A DNA stretch of 64,000 nt from Thalassospiraceae bacterium LMO-JJ14. Lineage in GTDB: Bacteria; Pseudomonadota; Alphaproteobacteria; Rhodospirillales; Casp-alpha2. Each line of letters opens with the position of its first letter. Position 1 is the first letter of the stretch. Shown here piece by piece: positions 52,610 through 60,744 of this stretch. The stretch covers positions 2,952,501-3,016,500 of the forward strand of contig CP134604.1 of assembly GCA_021555105.2 (NCBI GenBank). Reading direction: 5' to 3'. The notes under the pieces were generated by a model that saw only the letters and a list, made by a program, of their open reading frames with translations, did not search any database and was not told where the DNA came from. The position numbers were made by a program, and so were the translations under genes.

Positions 52610-53692
52610 TTAGGGTCTGTCACCCATACAGATGTCGAGACCGCGCGCTGCCTGCATCCTCGCGCCGGTCAGGTTAACCGGTTTTTCCCGGCCCACCACG
52701 TCATCCAACGCAACATCGCAAATAGCACCGTCCCACCACGACACCATTCGCCCGTTAGCTCCCCTCGACAGCAGGTCGACGGCGTGAATCCCGAATGACG
52801 ACGCCAGCACCCGGTCGAAACTCGACGGTGTGCCGCCGCGCTGGACATGACCCAAAACAGTGACCCGGGTGTCCGCGCCGGTGGCGTCATGAATCTCACG
52901 TCCGAGCTGCTGCGCAATCCCACCGAAGATGATCCTGCCCGACTGTTCGCTGAAGACCTGCTCTCCGCCCAAAGGCACAGCGGCTTCGGCACAAACGATG
53001 AGTGCGTGATTGCGCCCTTCTTCTTCGTGTATGTCGCGCAGTTTGGCGGCTATGACATCGATGTCGTAGGGAATTTCGGGGATCAGAATAACATCGGCGC
53101 CGCCGGCAATGCCGGCACTCAGCGCGATATGACCGGCCTGCCGTCCCATGGTTTCCAGAATCATCACGCGATGGTGGCTGGCCGCCGTCGGCTGCAGCCT
53201 GTCCAGGGCTTCGGTCACGACGCCGACAGCGGTATGAAAACCGATAGTAAATTCGGTCATCGGAACGTCATTGTCGATTGTCTTTGGAATGCCGATAAAC
53301 GGGACCTTCGCCTTTTCCATCAGGGCATGAAGGATTCGCATGGAGCCGTCACCACCAATCCCGATCAGGCCGTCGATGCCGAGCCCGTGAATGGCATCGA
53401 CGACACTTGCCGAACGGTCTGCTGTCTTGCCGTCCGGCATCGGATAACTGAACGGGTTGCCCTTGTTCACGGTGCCCAGCATGGTACCGCCGCTTCTGAG
53501 CACCACTCCTGAAAACACATCAAGGGTCAGCGGCACGGTGCGGGGCGGCGTTGTCAAAAGCCCCTCGGTGCTGTCGAGGATTCCCACCACTTCAGCACCG
53601 TACCCTTGCACGCATCTTTTAACGACAGCGCGAATGGCCGCGTTGAGGCCTGAACAATCGCCGCCGCTGGTCAACACACCCACCCGTTTCAT
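52610..53692 (-). CDS. pfkA: 6-phosphofructokinase
   Basis: 360 residues from ATG 53692 (GGGAAAG upstream; ATG 53707 is an alternative). Motifs: LTSGGDCSGLNAAIRA, IGGDGSM and the catalytic IPKTIDND (general-base Asp), then MGRQAGHIA and GHVQRGG. The residue pair that separates ATP- from PPi-using enzymes is Gly (GGDGS) and Lys (PKTIDND). Gly in the first site excludes the usual PPi type and favours ATP, while Lys in the second is unlike E. coli PfkA. This G/K combination is known from plant and trypanosome ATP-PFKs. Likely ATP-dependent. Confidence 0.9.
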   Translation of the reverse strand: MKRVGVLTSGGDCSGLNAAIRAVVKRCVQGYGAEVVGILDSTEGLLTTPPRTVPLTLDVFSGVVLRSGGTMLGTVNKGNPFSYPMPDGKTADRSASVVDAIHGLGIDGLIGIGGDGSMRILHALMEKAKVPFIGIPKTIDNDVPMTEFTIGFHTAVGVVTEALDRLQPTAASHHRVMILETMGRQAGHIALSAGIAGGADVILIPEIPYDIDVIAAKLRDIHEEEGRNHALIVCAEAAVPLGGEQVFSEQSGRIIFGGIAQQLGREIHDATGADTRVTVLGHVQRGGTPSSFDRVLASSFGIHAVDLLSRGANGRMVSWWDGAICDVALDDVVGREKPVNLTGARMQAARGLDICMGDRP

Positions 53693-53788
53693 GCTATACT
53701 TTCCCATTGAGACATCATGTGGAACCTCCTATTGCAGATAGGTGGATTTTGATATCCACTGTCAATACAGTCTAATCCATTGGGCGCC

Positions 53789-53995
53789 ATGACCGACAAC
53801 GATACCGAGTCACTTAAAACACAGTTGAACGACCTTCAACTAGAGCACCGCGATTTGGACGATGTTATCGAGCACCTGATCGAAACGCGGCCGTTTGACC
53901 AGTTGCAAATTCAGCGTCTGAAGAAGCGCAAGCTGTCGCTCAAGGATCAGATCAGGAAGATCGAAAGCCAGTTGCTACCCGATATCATCGCCTGA
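53789..53995 (+). CDS. DUF465-like small protein, second copy
   Basis: 68 residues from ATG 53789 (no strong ribosome site; a TTG at 53780 is in frame). Heptad-rich: LNDLQLEHRDLDDVIEHL and IQRLKKRKLSLKDQIRKIE, the latter aligning with the core of the DUF465 gene at 52319-52486. It is divergent from phosphofructokinase and converges on the GGDEF-like gene. Function unknown. Confidence 0.8.
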   Translation: MTDNDTESLKTQLNDLQLEHRDLDDVIEHLIETRPFDQLQIQRLKKRKLSLKDQIRKIESQLLPDIIA

Positions 53996-54026
53996 TTATC
54001 TCGGCTGATTATTTCAAACCGATTTT

Positions 54027-54752
54027 TCAGATATTCGCCAGCAGATTGCGGTCAGCGGCATGGATCGCCGCATCTGAAGATGTCCCGGGGCTGAGCTCAG
54101 CCGTGCCAAACAGCAAGTTCAGCGGCATCGTTTCGCCTTGTTCCTGAAACGGCGATTTCGCGGCACTGTTGACGATCGCGTCGGCACGCTCACGCGCCAA
54201 CTTCGTATCCGCCCCTAGCAGGATAACGGCAAAATCACTGCCGCCCAGGCTGCCCAGCACATCGTTCGGCTGCAAGGTCCGCGAAATCGCATTCGCGGCA
54301 TGAACAAGATAGCGGTCCAGCGCATCCCGGCCGTATGCCCGGCGGACATGTTCCGTATTGGACACGTACAAGACACAAAGCGACGGCATCACCGCCAGAT
54401 CGCCCAGATGATTGAGCACATGGTTCAGTTCGCGGACAAATTCACGCCGCCCCGGGACCGGCAGATAGGCATGCCGCGCCAGGTCTTCGCGCAGATTCTG
54501 CTCTCGCTCGCGTGACATTTCGAGCTGACGGCGCAGGGGTTCGATCTCACCGGCCAGCCTGTCCAGCACCTGCTGTGCGGCGGGCGTTATTTCCGCCGCC
54601 AGCCCATCGATTTCAAACGCATCGGCCTCGCCTTTGCGTTCATCCTCGAATTCGCCCGAATGATCCTTCGCGGGATGATCCTTGCCGGCGTTACCGCCCG
54701 AATTATTGGCAACGGGAACAATCCCTTGGGCCCGGTTAACGTCCATCGACAT
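54027..54752 (-). CDS. degenerate GGDEF-domain protein
   Basis: 241 residues from 54752 (54746 is also possible; GGGGG lies just upstream). The N-terminal ~75 residues are low-complexity and acidic, then a short coiled coil (about 75-100). The C-terminal ~150 residues have the GGDEF fold pattern (VPGRREFVRELNHVL, SLCVLYVSNTEHV, DALDRYLVHAANAI). The active-site motif reads GGSDF instead of GG(D/E)EF, so cyclic-di-GMP synthesis is unlikely. No EAL domain or membrane segment. Perhaps a nucleotide-sensing or scaffold protein. Confidence 0.75.
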   Translation of the reverse strand: MSMDVNRAQGIVPVANNSGGNAGKDHPAKDHSGEFEDERKGEADAFEIDGLAAEITPAAQQVLDRLAGEIEPLRRQLEMSREREQNLREDLARHAYLPVPGRREFVRELNHVLNHLGDLAVMPSLCVLYVSNTEHVRRAYGRDALDRYLVHAANAISRTLQPNDVLGSLGGSDFAVILLGADTKLARERADAIVNSAAKSPFQEQGETMPLNLLFGTAELSPGTSSDAAIHAADRNLLANI

Positions 54753-54796
54753 AACCCCCAGTTTCCTGCCCCCAAAGTATAGCACATATGGTTAAC

Positions 54797-54852
54797 GCAA
54801 GGTTGACGTAAAACGATGATAACCTTGCGCAAAGCGCCGCCGGACCTATAAT
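54797..54852 (+). promoter_or_regulatory. purE promoter with overlapping inverted repeat
   Basis: TTGCGC (54825-54830), 16-base spacer, TATAAT (54847-54852), start near 54859. GCAAGGTT (54797-54804) and AACCTTGC (54821-54828) are perfect inverted 8-mers whose right arm overlaps the -35 box. That makes a repressor operator plausible. No PurR homologue is known to me for this lineage, so the regulator is not named. Confidence 0.6.
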
Positions 54853-54890
54853 GCCGCGCTTTCCCGCCCCAGCCAGAAGGAAAGCAAAAG

Positions 54891-55391
54891 ATGGCGGCGC
54901 AACAAAATCCTGACGTCGGTATCATCATGGGCAGCCAGTCCGACTGGGAGACCATGAAGAATACGACAGATACCCTGGACGCGCTCGGCGTAACCTATGA
55001 AACACGCATCGTATCCGCCCACCGCACCCCGAAACGACTTTACGAATATGCCGAAACGGCCAAAGGCCGGGGCCTCAAGGTGATCATTGCCGGAGCCGGC
55101 GGCGCCGCGCATCTGCCGGGCATGGCCGCTGCCATGACGACACTGCCGGTATTCGGTGTGCCGATCGAAAGCAAATCCCTGAAGGGCATGGACAGTCTTC
55201 TGTCCATCGCACAAATGCCGGGTGGCGTGCCGGTGGGGACACTGGCGATCGGCAAGGCAGGCGCTATCAACGCGGCGCTTCTGGCGGCTTCCGTGATCGC
55301 GCTCGGCGATGCCGATGTGGATCAGGCCCTCGTACAGTGGCGGCAGGCACAAACCGATGCCGTCGCTGACGTACCGCGTGACGATGCCTGA
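54891..55391 (+). CDS. purE: N5-carboxyaminoimidazole ribonucleotide mutase
   Basis: 166 residues, class I PurE of de novo purine synthesis. [14 protein letters not shown] is the substrate loop; [14 protein letters not shown] holds the catalytic His; [21 protein letters not shown] and [13 protein letters not shown] follow. AAGGA precedes the start. It works on the product of PurK, encoded immediately downstream. Confidence 0.96.
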   Translation: MAAQQNPDVGIIMGSQSDWETMKNTTDTLDALGVTYETRIVSAHRTPKRLYEYAETAKGRGLKVIIAGAGGAAHLPGMAAAMTTLPVFGVPIESKSLKGMDSLLSIAQMPGGVPVGTLAIGKAGAINAALLAASVIALGDADVDQALVQWRQAQTDAVADVPRDDA

Positions 55392-55401
55392 GAACAAAAT
55401 C

Positions 55402-56490
55402 ATGAAAAACACCCACCCGCTGGCACCCGGAAGCACCATCGGCATCATGGGCGGGGGGCAATTGGGCCGTATGACGGCGCTGGCCGCCGGTCAGCTCGGC
55501 TATAAATGCCACATATACTGCCCGGATCAAGACAGCCCTGCGTCACAGGTCTCCGCCGCCACGACGCTCGGCAGCTATGACGATACCGGGGCGCTCCGCA
55601 AGTTCGGCGAAGCGGTTGATGTGGTGACGTTCGAATTCGAAAACATCCCGCATGAAAGCGTGCAGTTGCTGTCCGAACATGCGGTGGTGCGGCCGGGCTG
55701 GAAAAGTCTTGCCGTTGCGCAGGACCGGTTGGTCGAAAAGGAATTCATCAACACCATCGCAAAAACAACGCCGTTCCGCCGCGTCACCTCGCCGGCCGAG
55801 CTTGAAGCTGCCGCCGCCGAGATCGGCCGCCCGGCGGTGCTCAAGACCGCGCGCATGGGTTATGACGGCAAGGGCCAGGTGCTGATTGCGCCCGATTGCG
55901 ATTACGCCGCCGCATGGTCGGAAATGGGCGCCGATATCGGCATCCTCGAAGCGTTCGTCGATCTCTCCCGGGAAATTTCGGTGATCGTCGCGCGTTCACC
56001 GGGCGGCGGCTGGGCGACCTATCCGCCGGTCGAAAACCGCCATGTGAACCATATTCTCGACACCACCATCGCCCCCGCCGTGATGCCGCCCGAAATGGCC
56101 AGGGACGCGGTCGATATCGCGCACGCCATCGCCGACGGGCTCGATCTGGTCGGGCTTCTGGCGGTCGAGATGTTCATCACCCGTGCGGGCGAATTGCTGG
56201 TCAATGAGATCGCACCCCGGCCACACAATTCCGGGCACTGGACCATGGATGCCTGCCCGACCAGTCAGTTCGAACAGTTCGTCCGTGCCGTCTGCGGTCT
56301 GCCGCTGGGCGATGTCACCCCTCACCACGATGCGGAAATGAAGAACCTGATCGGTTCCGCCGTTCGCGGCTGGGCCGACCTGATGTCAGACGCGGGCGCA
56401 CGGCTTCATCTTTACGGCAAAAAGGAAATCCGCGAAGGCCGCAAGATGGGTCACGTCAACCGGTTGTATCCCAAGGGTCACTGGAAGTAA
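55402..56490 (+). CDS. purK: N5-carboxyaminoimidazole ribonucleotide synthase
   Basis: 362 residues, ATP-grasp enzyme. IGIMGGGQLGRMTALAA at the N terminus, VLKTARMGYDGKGQ (ATP-binding lysine loop), and the metal site EMFITRAGELLVNEIAPRPHNSGHWT are intact. The start is placed 10 bases after the purE stop; ATG 55384, overlapping purE, is an alternative. Forms the purEK operon. Confidence 0.95.
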   Translation: MKNTHPLAPGSTIGIMGGGQLGRMTALAAGQLGYKCHIYCPDQDSPASQVSAATTLGSYDDTGALRKFGEAVDVVTFEFENIPHESVQLLSEHAVVRPGWKSLAVAQDRLVEKEFINTIAKTTPFRRVTSPAELEAAAAEIGRPAVLKTARMGYDGKGQVLIAPDCDYAAAWSEMGADIGILEAFVDLSREISVIVARSPGGGWATYPPVENRHVNHILDTTIAPAVMPPEMARDAVDIAHAIADGLDLVGLLAVEMFITRAGELLVNEIAPRPHNSGHWTMDACPTSQFEQFVRAVCGLPLGDVTPHHDAEMKNLIGSAVRGWADLMSDAGARLHLYGKKEIREGRKMGHVNRLYPKGHWK

Positions 56491-56500
56491 CGCCATCATC

Positions 56501-56525
56501 GTCACCCCCGCCACGCGGGAATGAC
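56501..56525. repeat. single REP-like hairpin after purK
   Basis: GTCACCCCCGCCACGCGGGAATGAC folds as a hairpin with CCCGC/GCGGG core and GTCA/TGAC ends. It is related to the two-unit element at 8452-8521. It lies between the convergent purK and unknown-protein genes, where it could also damp read-through. Confidence 0.55.
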
Positions 56526-56534
56526 GAAAGCGGC

Positions 56535-57380
56535 TCACATCACGCTCTGGCGCAATCCCGCTTCGATATCGCTTAAGGACAGCCGGTTTTGCTTGAAGGT
56601 CTCGAGCAGTTCGATTTCGACCACCACGCTTGGTTCAAGCTCCGCCATGATCAGGCCGCGCACGAAGCTGACCAGCTCCTGTGACTGGCCGGGATAGACA
56701 AGCAGGTTGGTGATCAGCTCGCGGCGGATCAGCGGCGGAAACTTGACGGTTTCAATCGCCAGCAGCTTCTTGACCTTCATCGGGATGCGCGGATTGCCGA
56801 AGATGCGGTCGAGACAGAAGCTGTAGATGCCGAAGTCCAGTTTGCCGGCGACGGCCTTGGTGAATTCATTGAATTCGTCCAGAAACGCCGGTGCGGAAAT
56901 CTTGTTTTCCAGCATCTGCCGAACGACGCCTAAAAAGGCGCGATAGCGTAGCCGAGCCGGAGACAGCTTGTCGCCGAGATCCGCCTCGATGGCCAGTATT
57001 TCGGCTTCACGAAAACCGCTCTGCAGGATGTGCTGTGCTGACTTGGTAACTGTCGGATCGAGAGCCTGTGCCTCGATCAGTTCGAAAAGCCGCTCATAGG
57101 AACGGCGTTTCTTGCGGCTGATGCCGCCGCTCCGCCCCAAAGGCAGCAACGCCGCCTGCGCCACCAGGGGATCGCGCGAATAAATCGTCGCGACCGCGGC
57201 CGCAGCCGCATTGCCCATATCGTTTTCCCGGAAATCATCCGTGATCACGAAACGGCTGCCGTCATGCACGGTCAGATAACGTCCGAGCTTTGTGCAGACC
57301 ATGAAATGATCCGCCAGATCAAGGTGCGCAGGTCCGTGTGTGGCTTCGGCTTGCAAAATGCACGTCTCCAATATTCGCAA
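56535..57380 (-). CDS. conserved alpha-helical protein of unknown function
   Basis: Up to 281 residues. No ATG is available: TTG 57380 is the most upstream start, but TTG 57356 has GGAG 9 bases before it and may be the real one. No signal peptide or membrane helix. Predicted mostly helical, with basic GISRKKRRSYERLFELIEAQ and long amphipathic segments (FREAEILAIEADLGDKLSPARLR shown in part: FREAEILAIEADLGDK). I do not recognise the family. Convergent with purEK. Confidence 0.65.
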   Translation of the reverse strand: MRILETCILQAEATHGPAHLDLADHFMVCTKLGRYLTVHDGSRFVITDDFRENDMGNAAAAAVATIYSRDPLVAQAALLPLGRSGGISRKKRRSYERLFELIEAQALDPTVTKSAQHILQSGFREAEILAIEADLGDKLSPARLRYRAFLGVVRQMLENKISAPAFLDEFNEFTKAVAGKLDFGIYSFCLDRIFGNPRIPMKVKKLLAIETVKFPPLIRRELITNLLVYPGQSQELVSFVRGLIMAELEPSVVVEIELLETFKQNRLSLSDIEAGLRQSVM

Positions 57381-57589
57381 AAATCATAACCGAGCCCCCC
57401 GGGGGAAGCGAGTCTTCAGGTGAAACCGCCAGCCAGCCTGATAAAAAGCGGTATTTGAAGGCCATAGGCATGCGCATAAGTGAACAACCGCGATTCTCCC
57501 GCCATCACGGCAAATGCGCTCACCAAACCGTGTACGGGCGTGATTCGTCATCAGACGGGGACCGGCGCATATTGAATTCAAGCGATGGA

Positions 57590-57692
57590 TATCCTCGCGA
57601 CCGGGTCCCCCTCCCGGTCTCGCGCTCGAACAGGGCGCGATCTCACCCCTGGTTACGGGGCACGGCTCAAACAGCTGTGCCCCGTTTCTTTT
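57590..57692 (+). ncRNA. candidate structured ncRNA with CU-rich loop
   Basis: On the plus strand: stem-loop 1 has CGCGACCGGG / CCCGGTCTCGCG arms (57596-57605, 57613-57624) and a TCCCCCT loop. Stem-loop 2 has TCGCGC / GGCGCGA around 57619-57640. A terminator hairpin follows (57657-57667 with 57673-57683) and then GTTTCTTTT. The T-run is only on the plus strand, and no plus-strand gene lies upstream, so it must end an RNA of its own. The C/U loop could pair with Shine-Dalgarno sites. The rest of the 317-base gap 57381-57697 shows nothing else; the promoter is not identified. Confidence 0.55.
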
Positions 57693-57697
57693 GCGGT

Positions 57698-58369
57698 TCA
57701 GGCCGAGCGTTTGAGTATTTTAAAGGGATTGGGCAATCGTCCGAGACCTTTCGTGAGACGTGCCTGATAGCCCGGAATTTTCATCACATCGTCGATACGA
57801 CGCTCAAGATATCCCCATGTATCGGCACCGTCCTTCGACGAATCCGCATGCCAGTAAAGCATCGTCGTGGTGTAGACCGGGAACAAAAGGCCGCGTTTGG
57901 TGTAATAGTTGAAATCCGTGGCATCGTCACCGGCGGCATACCAGATTCGGTTACAGGTCTCCCATGCCAGCCGCGCCGCCAACGCCTTGTGGGTCGGCAA
58001 CGCCAGGTAAGCCAGCAGACGCCGATGCGCTTCCTTGTAGGGCATGCATGCTTCAACGCGCGCACGAACACCTGCCGCGACCCGTTCGCGGATTTTCATG
58101 GACGAAAGATCAAGAGCGGCGAGTTTCTCCAGCATGCGGCGATCGAAATAGTCGGCGGCGTGTGCCGCCATATCCACCATACCGCCCGGGAAAGCACGGT
58201 ACGCGGCCCCTTCGCCAAGGCCAGAGGCGTCTTCACCAGACAACAACGCACGCTCGGTCCAGCCATCGAAGGGAACATGGGGCAATGTCGCTTCAAGCAT
58301 GCGATCGCGCAGTTCAAGGTTCGCCGCCTGGGCATCGTCGTAAACGTCGTGTTGTTTTTTGCCGGACAT
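57698..58369 (-). CDS. COQ9-family protein
   Basis: 223 residues from ATG 58369 (AGGAGG 4 bases upstream). The pattern HVPFDGWTERALL near the N terminus and the C-terminal COQ9 domain (PTHKALAARLAWETCNRIWYAAGDDATDFNYYTKRGLL, here quoted in part: TCNRIWYAAGDDATDFNYYT) match the family. Mitochondrial COQ9 is a lipid-binding TetR-fold protein that presents ubiquinone precursors to COQ7. An equivalent role in ubiquinone synthesis is likely. Next to def and rpsU. Confidence 0.9.
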   Translation of the reverse strand: MSGKKQHDVYDDAQAANLELRDRMLEATLPHVPFDGWTERALLSGEDASGLGEGAAYRAFPGGMVDMAAHAADYFDRRMLEKLAALDLSSMKIRERVAAGVRARVEACMPYKEAHRRLLAYLALPTHKALAARLAWETCNRIWYAAGDDATDFNYYTKRGLLFPVYTTTMLYWHADSSKDGADTWGYLERRIDDVMKIPGYQARLTKGLGRLPNPFKILKRSA

Positions 58370-58405
58370 ACTGCCTCCTGAACCAGATACGAAAGCCATT
58401 CTAGC

Positions 58406-58936
58406 TTATTCCGCCGGTTTCGTCATTTCCTCGACATAACCGAAACTGGCAAGATCCGTCATCCGCATCGGATACAGAATACCGTCCAGATGGTCGCATT
58501 CGTGCTGCACGACACGTGCGTGGAAGCCTTCGGCTTCGTAATCGAGCCTGTTGCCGTCCAGATCCAGTGCCTGGACACGGATATGCCGGGGACGGGCGAC
58601 ACGGCCCGACATCCCCGGCAGGGACAGGCAGCCCTCGACCCCGGATTCCGCCGTTTCATCCAGAACCGTGATTTCAGGATTGATGAGCACCGTCAATGGA
58701 TGCCCCGCGTCGTCCTCTGTGCGGTCTTGCGGGACCATGTAGATGACAAGGCGGAGCGGCACATGCACCTGCGGCGCCGCAAGGCCGATTCCCGGCGCAT
58801 CGTGCATGGTTTCGACCATATCGGCGACAAGACGCCTGATTTCCGCGGCGATTTCCGGGTCCTTCGGGTCGGGAATCTCTTTCGCCACCCCCATCAGCAC
58901 CGGGTGTCCCATGCGCGCAATCTTCAAAACCGCCAC
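58406..58936 (-). CDS. def: peptide deformylase
   Basis: 176 residues; removes formyl from nascent N-terminal methionine. All three motifs are intact: GIGLAAPQ (about 50-57), EGCLSLPG (metal Cys) and QHECDHLDGIL (metal His pair and Glu). The GTG start at 58936 has AAGGGG 7 bases upstream. The COQ9 gene follows 36 bases after its stop. The fmt gene is not adjacent here. Confidence 0.95.
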   Translation of the reverse strand: MAVLKIARMGHPVLMGVAKEIPDPKDPEIAAEIRRLVADMVETMHDAPGIGLAAPQVHVPLRLVIYMVPQDRTEDDAGHPLTVLINPEITVLDETAESGVEGCLSLPGMSGRVARPRHIRVQALDLDGNRLDYEAEGFHARVVQHECDHLDGILYPMRMTDLASFGYVEEMTKPAE

Positions 58937-58999
58937 TTTTCAACCCCTTACCGTTTTCAGAACAATTTTCGCAGAACTAAAAAATAACGCAATTCGCCC

Positions 59000-59028
59000 T
59001 TCACAGGGCCCGAAACGTTTGATATAAG
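59000..59028 (+). promoter_or_regulatory. rpsU promoter
   Basis: TTCACA (59000-59005), 17-base spacer, TATAAG (59023-59028). The start near 59035 gives a ~74-base leader ahead of the rpsU GTG, including a GC-rich hairpin around 59038-59058. Reasonable housekeeping consensus. Confidence 0.6.
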
Positions 59029-59108
59029 GCGCCTCACTCGCGGGGATGGCTCCGCGGACAAGGCTCTTGTGCCCTAACGTACAGATAGTTGGAAAGAGAT
59101 AGACACCC

Positions 59109-59312
59109 GTGCAAGTCACCGTTCGTGATAACAATGTCGATCAGGCCCTCAAAGCGCTCAAGAAGAAAATGCAGCGTGAGGGTATCTTCCGTGAAATGAA
59201 ACTGCGCCGTTCGTACGAAAAGCCGTCCGAACGCCGTGCGCGCGAAAAGGCTGAAGCCGTTCGCCGCGCCCGTAAGCTCGAGCGGAAACGCATCGAGCGC
59301 GAAGGTTTCTAA
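59109..59312 (+). CDS. rpsU: 30S ribosomal protein S21
   Basis: 67 residues, starting with [46 protein letters not shown] is standard bS21 (quoted here as [14 protein letters not shown]), with the basic C-terminal helix [14 protein letters not shown] terminator follows. In some lineages bS21 level tunes translation initiation. Confidence 0.95.
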   Translation: MQVTVRDNNVDQALKALKKKMQREGIFREMKLRRSYEKPSERRAREKAEAVRRARKLERKRIEREGF

Positions 59313-59354
59313 CACCGCCTGACGACCTTCCCTTCTGGGTTGCCGGAATAGACG

Positions 59355-59386
59355 AACCGCCCGAGATGTCTCCCGGGCGGTTTTTC
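59355..59386 (+). terminator. Rho-independent terminator of rpsU
   Basis: AACCGCCCG / CGGGCGGTT stem followed by TTTTTCTCG. It lies 43 bases after the rpsU stop. Confidence 0.9.
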
Positions 59387-59480
59387 TCGCGTTTAGGGGA
59401 CATGCATTCATCCTGGTGAATACCTAAATAGAATACACCGTCCTTCTCGCCTCTCACGCCGGCTTCGGAAAGACCAGCAC

Positions 59481-60692
59481 ATGAAACGCGAACATCCCCC
59501 TCTGGCGTTTCCCGAATTCGTTAGCCTCGTCGCGCTGATGATCTCCATGGTCGCAATGTCGACCGATATCATGCTGCCGGCACTTGGCATCATCGGCCAG
59601 GATCTGGGTGTCACGGACCCGAATGACACGCAGCTGATCGTCTCGTCCCTGTTTGGCGGGTTTTGTATCGGACAGCTGCTCGCCGGGCCAATCTCGGACA
59701 GTATCGGGCGCAAAAAGACGATTTATGCCGGATACACCATTTTCATCATCGGCTGTCTGCTATCACTTTCCGCACAATCGCTTGAGACTATGCTGATCGG
59801 CCGCGTGCTGCAGGGGCTCGGCGCCGCACCGTCACGCATCATCACCATCGCCATTGTCCGAGACAGCTATGAAGGCCGCCCCATGGCCAGGATCATGTCC
59901 ATCGCCATGGCGATCTTCATCATCGTCCCCGCCATTGCGCCCAGTATTGGTCAGGGGTTGATCCTCGTCGCGAACTGGCAGGCAACTTATGTCTTCCTGT
60001 TGGTGATTGCACTGATCTGCTTCATCTGGCTCGCTCTGCGCCAGCCGGAAACCCTGCGCCCGGACACGCATCGGCCGTTTTCGCTCAAAAGTATTGCCAA
60101 GGGCATCAGGGAAGCATGCAGCTACAGACCGACGGTCGGCTACACGCTCAGCGCCGGGATCGTATTCGGGGCATTCCTAGGGTATCTCAGCTCGGCGCAG
60201 CAGATATTCCAGACCACCTACGGGCTAGGCGAGTTATTCCCGTTATTTTTCGGCATGGCCGCCCTGGCTATCGGCTCGGCCTCGATCTGCAATTCCAGGC
60301 TGGTCATGCGGCACGGCATGCGTCTGCTCAGTCATCGCGCACTGATGACGCTCTGCGCGCTGTCGATCATGTTTCTGGCCCTCAATATCGCGATCTGGGA
60401 CGGCGTACCGCCGCTTTGGCTGTTCATGGGCTGGCTGCTCGGTACGTTCTTCTGTGTCGGCATGCTGTTCGGCAATTTCAATGCGCTTGCGATGGAGCCC
60501 CTCGGCCACATGGCGGGCCTTGGCGCGGCTCTGGTCGGTTCCGTATCGACGTTCATCTCGCTGCCGCTCGGTTGGGGAATCGGTCATTCATATGACGGCA
60601 GCGTCTTGCCGTTGGTCGGGGGTTTCGCGCTGCTCGGCTGCCTGTCGCTGGCGATGATGACATGGACTGAGCGCTCGACGGAAAAAGCATAA
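59481..60692 (+). CDS. Bcr/CflA-type MFS drug transporter
   Basis: 403 residues, 12 membrane helices. Helix 1 STDIMLPALGIIGQDLGV carries the acidic residue typical of DHA1 Bcr/CflA proteins. Motif A is GPISDSIGRKKTIYAG, and VLQGLGAAPSRI (motif B-like) follows. Probably proton-coupled efflux; substrate unknown. GGAAAG precedes the start; a strong bidirectional terminator follows. Confidence 0.9.
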   Translation: MKREHPPLAFPEFVSLVALMISMVAMSTDIMLPALGIIGQDLGVTDPNDTQLIVSSLFGGFCIGQLLAGPISDSIGRKKTIYAGYTIFIIGCLLSLSAQSLETMLIGRVLQGLGAAPSRIITIAIVRDSYEGRPMARIMSIAMAIFIIVPAIAPSIGQGLILVANWQATYVFLLVIALICFIWLALRQPETLRPDTHRPFSLKSIAKGIREACSYRPTVGYTLSAGIVFGAFLGYLSSAQQIFQTTYGLGELFPLFFGMAALAIGSASICNSRLVMRHGMRLLSHRALMTLCALSIMFLALNIAIWDGVPPLWLFMGWLLGTFFCVGMLFGNFNALAMEPLGHMAGLGAALVGSVSTFISLPLGWGIGHSYDGSVLPLVGGFALLGCLSLAMMTWTERSTEKA

Positions 60693-60726
60693 AAAAGCCG
60701 CCCGGAATTGCGCCCGGGCGGCTTTT
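60693..60726. terminator. bidirectional terminator between MFS and pntB genes
   Basis: AAAAGCCGCCCGG (60693-60705) and CCGGGCGGCTTTT (60714-60726): 13-bp stem with A-run on the left and T-run on the right. It ends the convergent MFS (plus) and pnt (minus) transcripts. Confidence 0.92.
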
Positions 60727-60744
60727 GCTGTCTTCGGTGACGGC

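Noticed and set aside
57585-57767. 60-codon open frame on the plus strand
   Set aside because: It reads through the Rho-independent terminator at 57657-57692 and into the COQ9 gene antisense, with no motif.
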